25,751 nucleotides of DNA. Origin: Sulfurimonas sp. (GTDB lineage Bacteria > Campylobacterota > Campylobacteria > Campylobacterales > Sulfurimonadaceae). The notes beneath the pieces are model-generated. The model saw nothing but the letters and a program-made list of their open reading frames with translations. It had not been told where the DNA came from and searched no databases. This document shows, in pieces, positions 13,120-22,142 of the stretch. A program made the position numbers and the translations under genes. The stretch is from assembly GCA_015663215.1 (NCBI GenBank), contig DQSP01000047.1:1-25751 (forward strand). The letters run 5' to 3'. The stretch's first letter is position 1. Each line of letters begins with the position of its first letter.

Positions 13120-15945
13120 TTGAAAAAACAAGATAGTATAGTTATAACGGGCGCGCGAGAAAATAATTTAAAAAATATTAATTTAACGATTCCAAAAAAT
13201 CAGTTAGTTGTCATGACAGGTATCAGTGGGAGTGGTAAATCTACTCTGGCGTTTGATACACTATATGCGGAGGGGCAACGCCGTTATATGGAGTCACTTT
13301 CTTCATATGCTCGTCAGTTTCTTGACCGTGTTGGCAAGCCTGATATTGACAAGATTGAAGGGCTGACTCCGGCTATTGCCATAGACCAAAAGACAACTTC
13401 TAAAAACCCGCGTTCAACTGTGGGAACTATTACTGAGATATATGACTACTTTCGTCTTCTTTTTGCTCGTGTTGGTGTACAGCACTGTCATAAATGCCAT
13501 AAGGTTATCTCTCAAATGTCCGCAGCCGACATCATAAGTGAAGTACATAAACTCCCACAAAATGCAAAGCTAGTGCTACTTGCACCGCTTGTTCGTGAGA
13601 AAAAAGGTTCGTATGCTGATATGCTTGAGTCTCTTGTGCATAAAGGTTATGTCCGTGCGATGATAGATGGTGTGATGGTGCGTTTAGATGAAGAGATAGA
13701 ACTAAGTAAGACAAAAAAACATACTATCAAAGTTGTAGTTGACCGTGTCGTTGTCAAGCCTGAAAACAAAGAGCGAATAGCAGCAGATGTTGAAAAAGCA
13801 CTTAAAGAGTCTTATGGTGAGTTAGAGATAGAGATACTTAATCATAAAGAACTTGATTGTAAGCCTCATATGCACTACTCAGAGCATAATGCTTGTTTTG
13901 ATTGTAAGATAAGTTTTGATCCACTTGAACCACTCTCTTTTTCTTTTAACTCTCCTAAAGGTGCATGTTCTGAGTGTGATGGATTAGGGCTTCGTTATGC
14001 TCTTGACCAAGAGAAGATTATAGATGGTGATTTAAGTATAGAAAAAGGTGCTGTAAAAATCGTTTATGGTTTTAATAAGGGTTATTATTTTACATTTTTA
14101 AAAGGTTTTTGTGCTCATAACGGCATAGATATAACAGTACCATACTCAGAGCTAGAAGAGCATCAAAAAAAGGCTATTTTACATGGAAACATCGATGAAG
14201 TTACATTCTTGTGGAAAAAGCATGAGGTAAAACGCCTCTTCCCTGGAATAATCCGTATTGCTTACGATATGTTTAAGGATGAAAAAGAACTCCAAGACTA
14301 TATGAGTGAGAAAATATGTAATATTTGTGACTCAAACCGTCTTAAACGCGAGAGCTTAGCTGTTAGAGTTTCAGGTAAAGGCATTGCAGAACTTCTTAAA
14401 ATGCCTATTGCAAAAACCTATGAATGGTTTGCAAATGAAGAACATTTTGCAGGGATGAATGCTCAAGATGCACAAATATCTGCTCCAATTTTAAATGAAA
14501 TTCGTGAGCGTTTATACTTTTTGTTTGATGTGGGTTTAGGGTACATTACTCTAGGGCGTGATGCTCGAACTATCTCTGGTGGGGAAGCACAACGTATTCG
14601 TATCGCTTCTCAGATAGGAAGTGGTTTAACGGGTGTTTTATATGTTCTTGATGAACCAAGTATAGGACTTCATGAACGTGATACACAAAAGCTCATAAGA
14701 ACACTACGAAGTCTTCAAGAAAAAGGCAATAGTGTCATCGTAGTTGAGCATGACAAAGAGACTATTGAAAATGCTGACTTTATCATTGACATCGGTGAGG
14801 GAGCTGGAAAGTTTGGTGGTAATGTTGTTTTTGCGGGGACACTTGATAAGCTTAAAAAAGCGAAAACACTTACTGCTGATTATTTATATAGTCGTAAAAA
14901 GATAGAATACTTTTATAGACGTAAACAAGATAAATATATAGAGATAAAAAATGTAACACTCAACAATATAGTAAATTTAAGTGCAAAAATTCCACTCAAT
15001 AACTTTGTATGTATTACCGGTGTGAGTGGAAGTGGTAAAAGTTCATTGATGCTTCAAACACTTCTTCCAACTGCACGTGAACTTTTAAATCATGCTCGTA
15101 AGGTAAATAAAGTAGCAGGTGTAGAGATAACGGGGCTAGAACATGTTGATAAGGTTATTTACTTAGACCAAAGCCCAATAGGGCGCACACCGCGTTCGAA
15201 TCCTGCTACATATACAGGTGTAATGGATGAAATTAGAAATCTTTTTTCTCAGACAAAAGAGTCACAGATACGAGGCTATACAACATCGCGTTTCTCTTTT
15301 AATGTCAAAGGTGGAAGATGTGAAAAGTGTCAGGGAGAAGGGCAGATAAAGATAGAGATGCACTTCTTACCAGACATACTAGTGAAGTGTGATACTTGTC
15401 ATGGAACTCGCTATAACCAACAGACTTTAGAAGTTTTCTATAAGGGCAAAACAATAAGTGATGTTTTAAATATGTCAGTAGATGAAGCGTATGAGTTTTT
15501 TGCTCCTATACCTAAGATAAACTTGAAGATGAAAACACTTGTTGATGTTGGACTTGGGTACATTACCTTAGGGCAAAACGCAGTAACACTCTCAGGTGGT
15601 GAAGCACAGAGAATTAAACTCTCTAAAGAGTTAAGTCGGAAGGATACTGGTAAAACTCTCTATATCTTAGATGAACCAACAACAGGACTGCATTTCGCAG
15701 ATGTTGACAGACTTACAAATGTACTCCATAAGTTTGTGGAACTTGGTAACTCTATGCTTATCATCGAGCATAACTTGGACATGATTAAAAATGCTGACTA
15801 TGTTATCGACATGGGACCTGAAGGTGGTGCTGGTGGTGGACTTATCATCGCTGAGGGAAGTCCTGAAAAACTAGCAGACGAACATAAAAAAACAGGTTCT
15901 TTTACAGGAGAATATCTTAAAAAGGAGTTGGCGTTACATAAGTAG
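13120..15945 (+). CDS. uvrA: Excinuclease ABC subunit A
   Basis: 941 aa, normal for UvrA, the damage-sensing ABC ATPase of nucleotide excision repair. Two ABC modules are visible: Walker A GISGSGKST (34-42) and GVSGSGKSS (634-642), signature motifs SGGEAQR near 486 and 825, and Walker B LYVLDEP and LYILDEP. Zinc-binding cysteine pairs lie in CHKCHK (about 124-129), CFDC and CSECDGLG in module I, and CEKCQGEG with CDTCHG in module II; the second is the DNA-contacting zinc finger. TTG at 13120 is the chosen start because TTTTAGGA stands 8 nt upstream and MKKQDSIVITGAREN fits the family. An ATG 5 nt earlier is out of frame and stops at once. Confidence 0.97.
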   Translation: MKKQDSIVITGARENNLKNINLTIPKNQLVVMTGISGSGKSTLAFDTLYAEGQRRYMESLSSYARQFLDRVGKPDIDKIEGLTPAIAIDQKTTSKNPRSTVGTITEIYDYFRLLFARVGVQHCHKCHKVISQMSAADIISEVHKLPQNAKLVLLAPLVREKKGSYADMLESLVHKGYVRAMIDGVMVRLDEEIELSKTKKHTIKVVVDRVVVKPENKERIAADVEKALKESYGELEIEILNHKELDCKPHMHYSEHNACFDCKISFDPLEPLSFSFNSPKGACSECDGLGLRYALDQEKIIDGDLSIEKGAVKIVYGFNKGYYFTFLKGFCAHNGIDITVPYSELEEHQKKAILHGNIDEVTFLWKKHEVKRLFPGIIRIAYDMFKDEKELQDYMSEKICNICDSNRLKRESLAVRVSGKGIAELLKMPIAKTYEWFANEEHFAGMNAQDAQISAPILNEIRERLYFLFDVGLGYITLGRDARTISGGEAQRIRIASQIGSGLTGVLYVLDEPSIGLHERDTQKLIRTLRSLQEKGNSVIVVEHDKETIENADFIIDIGEGAGKFGGNVVFAGTLDKLKKAKTLTADYLYSRKKIEYFYRRKQDKYIEIKNVTLNNIVNLSAKIPLNNFVCITGVSGSGKSSLMLQTLLPTARELLNHARKVNKVAGVEITGLEHVDKVIYLDQSPIGRTPRSNPATYTGVMDEIRNLFSQTKESQIRGYTTSRFSFNVKGGRCEKCQGEGQIKIEMHFLPDILVKCDTCHGTRYNQQTLEVFYKGKTISDVLNMSVDEAYEFFAPIPKINLKMKTLVDVGLGYITLGQNAVTLSGGEAQRIKLSKELSRKDTGKTLYILDEPTTGLHFADVDRLTNVLHKFVELGNSMLIIEHNLDMIKNADYVIDMGPEGGAGGGLIIAEGSPEKLADEHKKTGSFTGEYLKKELALHK

Positions 15946-15947
15946 AG

Positions 15948-15953
15948 TATAAT
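15948..15953 (+). promoter_or_regulatory. -10 box of the response-regulator/kinase pair
   Basis: TATAAT begins 2 bp after the uvrA stop and 30 bp before the next ATG, so the two-component pair can be transcribed separately from uvrA. AGGTG at 15974-15978 is the ribosome site. Confidence 0.45.
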
Positions 15954-15983
15954 AGATAAAAGTTATTATTCATAGGTGAAAAA

Positions 15984-17042
15984 ATGGACTACAAGTACGA
16001 AATATTAATAGTTGATGATGTAAGTGAAAATATTCAAGTGGCTATAAGTATACTCAAAAAAAAAGAGTATAACTTCTCATTCGCACTCAATGCGAAACAG
16101 GCTATTGAGATTATAAAAACAAAACGTTTTGATTTGATGTTACTTGATGTAATGATGCCAGAAATTGACGGTTTTGCACTTGCTAAGATGATAAAAAACA
16201 CAGCAGCTATTAAAGACACACCTATAATATTTTTAACTGCAAAGGTTGATATAGAGTCCGTAGAAGAGGGCTTTAAAATAGGTGCTGTAGATTATGTAAC
16301 AAAACCTTTTCACCCTATAGAGTTAAAATCCCGTGTAGCAAATCACCTTGAACTTTACAGATACCGAAGAGAACTCGCCCTTAATAATAAAAAACTAATA
16401 TATGATATTGATACAGTGCATAACCAACATCTTCTTGATCTTGATGTCGCACAAAAAGAGATTATTTTTATACTAACAGATATACTTGAGGCTAATAGTG
16501 GTGAGACTGCATGTCATGTTCGTCGTGTGGCATATATATCGAGACAGATAGCACTCTTACATGGAAGTATGGATACTGCTGAGTTAGATATTCTTTCTCT
16601 TGCCGCTCCTCTACACGATATAGGAAAAATTATAATTGAAAATGAGATACTGCATAAACCTGGAAAACTAACAGATGATGAGTTCACTATTATGAAAGAA
16701 CATCCTGCTCATGCTATGAAAATTTTAGAAAAATCTGATAGAGAAATTATTAAAGCTGCTAGAAGTATTGCATATGAGCATCATGAAAACTATGATGGAA
16801 CAGGTTATCCTCAAGGTCTTAAAGGTGAAGAGATTCATATATATGCCCGTATTGTGGCTATAGCAGATGTTTTTGATGTCTTAACGCACGAGAGAGCATA
16901 TAAAAAAGCTTGGACTTTTGAGGAAGCTACTGGGCATATCATTGGTCTAGGTGGAACAAAGTTTGATCCTCATCTTATCAAACTCTTTAGCGATAACTTA
17001 GAGGTCTTTAAAGAGATTATTGAAGGGGATTCATGTCTTTAA
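15984..17042 (+). CDS. Response regulator with HD-GYP domain (c-di-GMP phosphodiesterase)
   Basis: 352 aa. A receiver domain (about 5-120) has acidic pair D11/D12, phosphoacceptor D55 (LMLLDVMMPE), T84-like LTAK and K-P at KPFHP, all typical. An HD-GYP domain (about 160-345) has the metal ligands H211/D212 in LHDIGK, HHENYDGTGYP at 266-276 with GYP at 274-276, and ADVFDVLTHERAYK. Such proteins cleave cyclic di-GMP, so phosphorylation probably controls the switch between motility and attachment. The coding end overlaps the hybrid kinase start by 10 bp, which suggests that the downstream kinase is its partner. Cytoplasmic, as no membrane helix is seen. Confidence 0.93.
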   Translation: MDYKYEILIVDDVSENIQVAISILKKKEYNFSFALNAKQAIEIIKTKRFDLMLLDVMMPEIDGFALAKMIKNTAAIKDTPIIFLTAKVDIESVEEGFKIGAVDYVTKPFHPIELKSRVANHLELYRYRRELALNNKKLIYDIDTVHNQHLLDLDVAQKEIIFILTDILEANSGETACHVRRVAYISRQIALLHGSMDTAELDILSLAAPLHDIGKIIIENEILHKPGKLTDDEFTIMKEHPAHAMKILEKSDREIIKAARSIAYEHHENYDGTGYPQGLKGEEIHIYARIVAIADVFDVLTHERAYKKAWTFEEATGHIIGLGGTKFDPHLIKLFSDNLEVFKEIIEGDSCL

Positions 17043-18739
17043 AAAGTATCTTTTTTAGTAAGTCTAGTCAGATTGAAGTAATACAAAAAGAGCGAGATAC
17101 TTATAAAAATGAACTTGAAAAAGCTTCTAAAGAGTTAGAAGAGTTAAAAGTAATAGTTGCGGAGAATATCAAGCGTTCTAAAAGTACAAGCTTTCTCAGT
17201 GAAAATATGAAAAAGCTTGAAGATTTAGAATATGAACTAAAAATTCAAAAACAGAGAGTACAAGAAGCGAAAAAAATAGCACAAGATGCAATGCATGTGA
17301 AAAAAGATTTTTTAGCAAATATGCGACATGAAGTTAGAACTCCAATGAACTCTATTCTTGCATTTTCTGACATGCTAACACATGAACTTAAAGATAAAAC
17401 GCAACTATCACATGCAAAAAATATCTTTTCATCAGGACATAAACTACTTGCTTTAATGGATGATATTATAGAACTATCTCGTTTAGAGTCTGGAATTTTT
17501 GAAGTTAAGAAGAGAGCTATTGATACTGCTCTTTTTTTTAATAGTGTTGTAAAGGGGCATAAGCCAAAGGCTTATAGAAAAGGACTTCAACTTACACTAA
17601 AAGTAGACAGTACAATACCAGAGTCCTTAATATTTGACGATGAAAAAGTTAAAGAAATATTAGATAACCTTATTGGTAATGCTATAAAATTTACAAAAAA
17701 TGGTAAAGTAACTGTAAATATATTAGCGAAGCAACATAACCATACTCAAAATGAGATAGATATATCGATGGTGGTTAAGGATACCGGTACTGGAATTGAT
17801 GCCCATAGTCATCAAAGAATTTTTGAGATTTTTGAGAAGAGAGAAGATGCTAAGGATGGTGAGTTTCAAGGAATAGGTTTAGGACTTTCTATTAATAAAA
17901 AGATGGCTAAACTAATGGATGGAAACATAAGCTTAAGTAGTACACTAGGAGAGGGTTCTACTTTTACCTTTAGTCTCAATAGATTAGAAATAGTTCTTGC
18001 AAGTGCTGATGATACAGAAGAACAATCAAACCTAAACTTTAATCTTATAAAACCAGAGGGTGCCTCGATAATGGTTATAGATGATGTCCAAAGTTCTTGT
18101 GAAATGATAAAAAATGCTTTTACTCAGACAAATACTAAAGTAATCACACATAGTAACCTTCATGAGGCTATTAAATCTTTAAAAAGTCATGTATTTGATT
18201 TAATATTTATAGATGTTAATATCTTAAATATGGATGAAAATGCAGTATCTAAAGTCATAGCAAAAATGAGCAATGCTCCTATCGTATCTTTAACTCAAAC
18301 GAGTGTAAAGGATATAATATTTACTAAGGATGGGGTCAATGTAGTAGGACATTTAAAAAAGCCTATTTCTAAAGTGGAGTTGTTTAAAATATCTCTTAAA
18401 GTACTTAATTCTTCTTTATCACTTGATAGCTCTTTAGAAGATGAGTCCCAAACAATAAGTGATTTCTCTCATTTAGACAAGAAGAGTCTTGAGCAATTTT
18501 TATCACATCATTCAAAAGATGTGACACCACTTTTTACCCAAGCAGTAGCGACTAATGACTTAAATATGATAGCAAGTTTTTCAAAAACATTATTTTCGTT
18601 AGCACAACAGTATAAGATAAGCTCATTAGTTGCATTTTCACAAGAACTTTTACAAAAAATAGAGCTTTTTGAGATAGATACTATTAACACTATGATGGCA
18701 GAGTATAAAGAAAAAATAAAACGACTTCAAAATCTCTAA
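17033..18739 (+). CDS. Soluble hybrid histidine kinase with receiver and degenerate Hpt domain
   Basis: 568 aa, no membrane helix. A coiled-coil runs from about 15 to 90. The HisKA motif MRHEVRTPMNSI has H99 as phosphorylation site. The ATPase domain (about 200-320) carries DNLIGNAIKFT (N box), VKDTGTGID (G1) and GIGLGLSI (G2). A receiver domain (about 345-460) has D350/D351, D394 (FIDVNIL) and the KKP lysine. The C-terminal helical region (about 475-568) aligns without gaps to Hpt domains, but the phosphoaccepting His is K518 and the Lys-Gly after it is F521-S522, so it cannot take phosphate. The sensory input is not identified; it probably comes through a partner protein. The gene overlaps the HD-GYP regulator by 10 bp. 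Confidence 0.9.
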   Translation: MSLKSIFFSKSSQIEVIQKERDTYKNELEKASKELEELKVIVAENIKRSKSTSFLSENMKKLEDLEYELKIQKQRVQEAKKIAQDAMHVKKDFLANMRHEVRTPMNSILAFSDMLTHELKDKTQLSHAKNIFSSGHKLLALMDDIIELSRLESGIFEVKKRAIDTALFFNSVVKGHKPKAYRKGLQLTLKVDSTIPESLIFDDEKVKEILDNLIGNAIKFTKNGKVTVNILAKQHNHTQNEIDISMVVKDTGTGIDAHSHQRIFEIFEKREDAKDGEFQGIGLGLSINKKMAKLMDGNISLSSTLGEGSTFTFSLNRLEIVLASADDTEEQSNLNFNLIKPEGASIMVIDDVQSSCEMIKNAFTQTNTKVITHSNLHEAIKSLKSHVFDLIFIDVNILNMDENAVSKVIAKMSNAPIVSLTQTSVKDIIFTKDGVNVVGHLKKPISKVELFKISLKVLNSSLSLDSSLEDESQTISDFSHLDKKSLEQFLSHHSKDVTPLFTQAVATNDLNMIASFSKTLFSLAQQYKISSLVAFSQELLQKIELFEIDTINTMMAEYKEKIKRLQNL

Positions 18740-18746
18740 AATATAG

Positions 18747-18752
18747 TATAAT
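18747..18752 (+). promoter_or_regulatory. -10 box of ppaC
   Basis: TATAAT lies 23 bp before the ppaC ATG, starting 7 bp after the kinase stop. The ribosome site AAAGG is at 18765-18769. Confidence 0.45.
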
Positions 18753-18775
18753 TTCAAAAAATTTAAAGGCTAAAT

Positions 18776-19699
18776 ATGTCAGTTTATGTTTTTGGACACA
18801 AAAATCCTGATAGTGACTCTATCGTAGGTGCTATCGCAATATCTTATTTAAAAAATCAGTTAGAAGACGAAGAGTATATCGCTTGTCGTCAGGGTGATAT
18901 CTCTGATGAGACACGATTTATATTGGATACATTTAAGGGGACTCTTCCTATACTCAAAACTTCAGTAGCAGGCGAGAAAGTTTACCTTGTAGACTCAACT
19001 GATAAAGTACACTTTCAAGATGACATAGATGATGCAACTATCCTCGGTATCATCGACCATCATAAACTCGGTGATATTATGACATCTACTCCTCTTGAGT
19101 GCTGGATTCGTCCAATAGGGTGTTCAAACACAGTTGTTAAAGAGGTTTATGATGCTTTAGGTGTGAGTATTCCTAAAGATATCGCAGGTATGATGATGAT
19201 GGCGATTTTAAGTGATACGGTTATTTTTAAATCTCCTACATGTACAAAAGTAGACACAAAAGCAGTCAAAGAACTTGCAAAAATAGCAGAAATTGAGAAC
19301 TATAAAGAACTTGCAATGGAGATGTTTATAGTAAAGTCAGCAACTAAAGGTGCAAGTGCTAGAGACCTCAACACAAAAGACTACAAACCTTTTGTTATGA
19401 ATGGTGAAAAAGTAGGTGTAAATCAGCTAGAGATGATAGATATATCTGCACTTGATGATAGAATCGATGAGATTTATGCTGATATGGTAAAGATGAAAGA
19501 AGAAGAGGGCTTACACACTATGCTCGTTTTACTTACAGACATCATGAAAGAGGGTTCTCAGCTTCTTTGTGTCAGTGATGATGCTAGTAAGATAGAAGCA
19601 GCGTTTGATAAAAAACTTGTAAATAACCAGATGTGGTTAGAGGGTGTCCTTAGTCGTAAGAAACAGGTCATTCCTTTCGTGCAACCCCAGTTTAACTAA
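18776..19699 (+). CDS. ppaC: Manganese-dependent inorganic pyrophosphatase (family II)
   Basis: 307 aa, the usual length. A DHH phosphoesterase that splits pyrophosphate to two phosphates, driving biosynthesis forward; cytoplasmic. Metal ligands are visible: H8, D12 and D14 in GHKNPDSDS, D73 in LVDS, and D94-H95-H96 in the DHH motif. A later aspartate lies in LSDTVIFKSPT, and the C-terminal SRKKQ supplies the substrate-binding Arg-Lys pair. One small difference: the strand motif often reading VDHNE is VDSTD here, though the metal-binding Asp is kept. Its last 63 bp overlap the 3' end of batD on the other strand. Confidence 0.94.
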   Translation: MSVYVFGHKNPDSDSIVGAIAISYLKNQLEDEEYIACRQGDISDETRFILDTFKGTLPILKTSVAGEKVYLVDSTDKVHFQDDIDDATILGIIDHHKLGDIMTSTPLECWIRPIGCSNTVVKEVYDALGVSIPKDIAGMMMMAILSDTVIFKSPTCTKVDTKAVKELAKIAEIENYKELAMEMFIVKSATKGASARDLNTKDYKPFVMNGEKVGVNQLEMIDISALDDRIDEIYADMVKMKEEEGLHTMLVLLTDIMKEGSQLLCVSDDASKIEAAFDKKLVNNQMWLEGVLSRKKQVIPFVQPQFN

Positions 19700-20761
19700 C
19701 TCTTTTATAATCTCTTTTTTTAGAGTTTTGAAGTTGAGTGTAGACTCATCTTCAAGAGCATATATTAACACATCCAACTCTTTACTCTTTCCTAAAAAAA
19801 CAACACAATTTTTATATAACTGACTCGCATTAGAACAAGACTTTATTACTTTTATGAGAGTTGGTTCTTTTTTTACTCTTTTTATTTTAAGTATTTTATA
19901 CAGAGATAGAATGACTAAGATAGATACAATACCAAGAAAAAAGAAAATGTACTTTTCATTATTGTCTGTAAGTTTTGTCTGTATTTGAGTAAAACCTTGT
20001 ATGTGTATGTTTATAGCTTCAGTAAGGCTCGCTTGAACGCTCATACTCTCTTTATCAAAGTAGTGCAGTTCAAATGCAGGCACGACATAATCTTGATCTG
20101 CGATGATTTCATACACTTTTGTTTGGAGGTGTTGGCGTTTACTCTTAGTTGTATAGAGTAAGTAACTTGTAGCATTTTTAAGACTTAGCTTGAGCATGTC
20201 CAAGTTTTGAATGTTTCCATCCCCATAAAGTGAAATAGTAAGAGTAACTAGTTCTTCCTTATCTGCAGTCTTTTTATCTACTGTAGTACTTAGTCTGTAG
20301 TTCCCAATGGCAGTAATGTTATTTGGCAGTTTTTTTACTTCTATTGTTATAGGTTTTGCAGTAAGTGAAAAGATTTTTGTATACTTACTTCTGTTATCAA
20401 AGTTTTTATACTCACCCGCTATAATTTGAGTCTGAGCAGATATGTTTGTAAGTGTAAAGTTCCCCTCTTGTAATGGTTTTAGAGAGTAGTGTATCTCTTC
20501 AACAAACCAGTCATCCTTTAACTCATAATCTTTAGAGCTTAACTCCTCTACGATAAAGTTTGAAAACTCAGGTTCTTGTATCTCATAATCTTCTACATCT
20601 TTATATGTATAAATAAGTGTAAGTTGTGTTGTTTCACCAAGAAGTATACTAGTCTCTTGTAGCTCTACGTTTAAGCTGTAGCCTTTGGGTGGGTCTATAG
20701 TCTCAGATGCACAGAGTGATAATAATGAAAAAAATAGTAATATACTAATCTTGTAAAACAT
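19637..20761 (-). CDS. batD: BatD-like protein (aerotolerance operon)
   Basis: 374 aa, shorter than many BatD proteins (about 500-600). An N-terminal signal peptide (about 1-18, LLFFSLLSLCAS) is followed by periplasmic beta-rich domains (about 19-260), a transmembrane helix at about 268-288 (YIFFFLGIVSILVILSLYK) and a C-terminal cytoplasmic tail of about 85 residues. It is the last gene of the operon; it overlaps the batB-batC fusion by 17 bp. BatD is believed to work with the VWA proteins BatA and BatB in the inner membrane, in a complex linked to stress or aerotolerance, with unknown chemistry. Assigned mainly by operon position and domain layout. The 3' end overlaps ppaC by 63 bp, tail to tail. 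Confidence 0.82.
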   Translation of the reverse strand: MFYKISILLFFSLLSLCASETIDPPKGYSLNVELQETSILLGETTQLTLIYTYKDVEDYEIQEPEFSNFIVEELSSKDYELKDDWFVEEIHYSLKPLQEGNFTLTNISAQTQIIAGEYKNFDNRSKYTKIFSLTAKPITIEVKKLPNNITAIGNYRLSTTVDKKTADKEELVTLTISLYGDGNIQNLDMLKLSLKNATSYLLYTTKSKRQHLQTKVYEIIADQDYVVPAFELHYFDKESMSVQASLTEAINIHIQGFTQIQTKLTDNNEKYIFFFLGIVSILVILSLYKILKIKRVKKEPTLIKVIKSCSNASQLYKNCVVFLGKSKELDVLIYALEDESTLNFKTLKKEIIKELVKLGLHERNDLFLTTKDTL

Positions 20762-22142
20762 CTTTGCTCCTTTTGGTTATGTGAAGTTTTCGTAAAAATA
20801 TAATTGGTTTGAGTTGTTTTAACTTTTTGAGTAATTTTGCCTCTTGGCTTAAAACTATTGTATCAAGTGTCACTACATAGTCTGAACTCAGTGCCTCTTG
20901 TGGGCTTTTTCTCTCCACTGAGATTCTTTGTGGCAGTTTATACTTCTCTTCTTTTTCTTTACTTTTTTTATGTTTTTGATTTGATAAGATAAGTTTTACT
21001 TGTGCAAGGTTTTCCTCTGCCTCTATATCTCTCACTAAAGCTAATGATTTAAGATAATATTTTTTTGCAAGATGCAATTGTCCCATTTTTGCATAAGCAT
21101 TAGCAATATTATAATATACCTTAGCATTTACTCCATCATAATCCCCAATAATTTTTATGTAGGTTTGGATAGATTCTTCATAGTGACCCTCTTTATACAT
21201 CTCATTTGCATCTGAGACATGCTGAAAATCCAAAAGTGATGCCTGTGAGGGGTGGGCGAAGTTAAGTAGTAGTAAAGAGACTAACAAGTTTATATTTTTG
21301 TTCTTTAACTCCAAACTATAAGCATAGATAAACAGTAGTAAAAGAAGTGCAAGAGCTAAAGGATAGATAAACAACTGTTTTAGTCTTGTATTTCCTTGTG
21401 TTACCTGCATTTGTGCTGACTTTTGAAGATTTGCTAAGAGAGTAGTGATATCCTCTTGTGAGTAGGTAAGCGATTTTGACTCTTTAGTAAACTCAAGCAG
21501 AGTAACACTTAAGTTACTATCCTTTATGTAAAGAGCCTCTTCTTTAAAACTTTGAATATCATGTATATCACTCAGTATAAGAAGGTTTTTTTGTTTATAG
21601 TTTTTGAGCATTATTGTCGCACCCTCAAGTGCTGCAAAAAGATTTGTTTTACTCTCCATAATATTAGAGTAGTCTATATTGTTAGCTATAAAAAGAACCG
21701 ATGCCTTATCTTCACTCAGTGGATGAGCTACATAAGCATTGTTTCCAAAGAGAAGGAGTCCTACTCTAAGGTTTGTATTTGAGTTCATTATGGTTTTTAT
21801 TTTAGAGAGTGCAAGTTCAAGTCTGCTTGGATAGAGGTCATCTTTTAGCATAGACTTTGAGATGTCTAGTGCTATAACAAGGGCTATACTTTTTTCTTGC
21901 TTATTAAAAGATGCATGGTTTGAAACAGGTTGTGCTAAAGAGATAGTAAACAAGAGTATAGAGAGTAAAAACAGTCTGTACTTTAAAGCACTAGTTAGTA
22001 AACAGCTATTGAGACTAATGACTTCAAAAACTTCAGGAGAAAAGATAGAAGTGAGAGTCTGTTTTTTAGAAGTGAATGAATAGTAAAATAATAAGAATGG
22101 AAAAACTAAAAGTAAAAGAAAGAGTGGCTGTAAAAAGTACAT
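20745..22142 (-). CDS. batB: BatB-BatC fusion: VWA domain plus TPR repeats
   Basis: 465 aa. Helices at about 5-22 and 56-72 anchor the N-terminus. The VWA domain (about 85-240) has a complete MIDAS start D93-x-S95-x-S97 (ALDISKSM) and a LILSDIHD motif. Another helix lies near 260-280, then a hydrophobic segment (LLVSLLLLNF ending PSQA) looks like a retained signal peptide of a former separate BatC. TPR-like repeats follow at about 305-370 (NEMYKEGHYEESIQTYIKI, YYNIANAYAKMGQLHLAKKY), then a basic tail. The ATG overlaps the batA stop in TAATG. Fused BatB-BatC is known in other Proteobacteria with this operon. Role: scaffold of a MoxR-dependent membrane complex (inference). Confidence 0.88.
   Translation of the reverse strand: MYFLQPLFLLLLVFPFLLFYYSFTSKKQTLTSIFSPEVFEVISLNSCLLTSALKYRLFLLSILLFTISLAQPVSNHASFNKQEKSIALVIALDISKSMLKDDLYPSRLELALSKIKTIMNSNTNLRVGLLLFGNNAYVAHPLSEDKASVLFIANNIDYSNIMESKTNLFAALEGATIMLKNYKQKNLLILSDIHDIQSFKEEALYIKDSNLSVTLLEFTKESKSLTYSQEDITTLLANLQKSAQMQVTQGNTRLKQLFIYPLALALLLLLFIYAYSLELKNKNINLLVSLLLLNFAHPSQASLLDFQHVSDANEMYKEGHYEESIQTYIKIIGDYDGVNAKVYYNIANAYAKMGQLHLAKKYYLKSLALVRDIEAEENLAQVKLILSNQKHKKSKEKEEKYKLPQRISVERKSPQEALSSDYVVTLDTIVLSQEAKLLKKLKQLKPIIFLRKLHITKRSKDVLQD

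Noticed and set aside
19690..19735. Possible terminator (CTCT-T6-AGAG) near the ppaC/batD ends
   Set aside because: Only a 4-bp stem, and inside the batD coding region.
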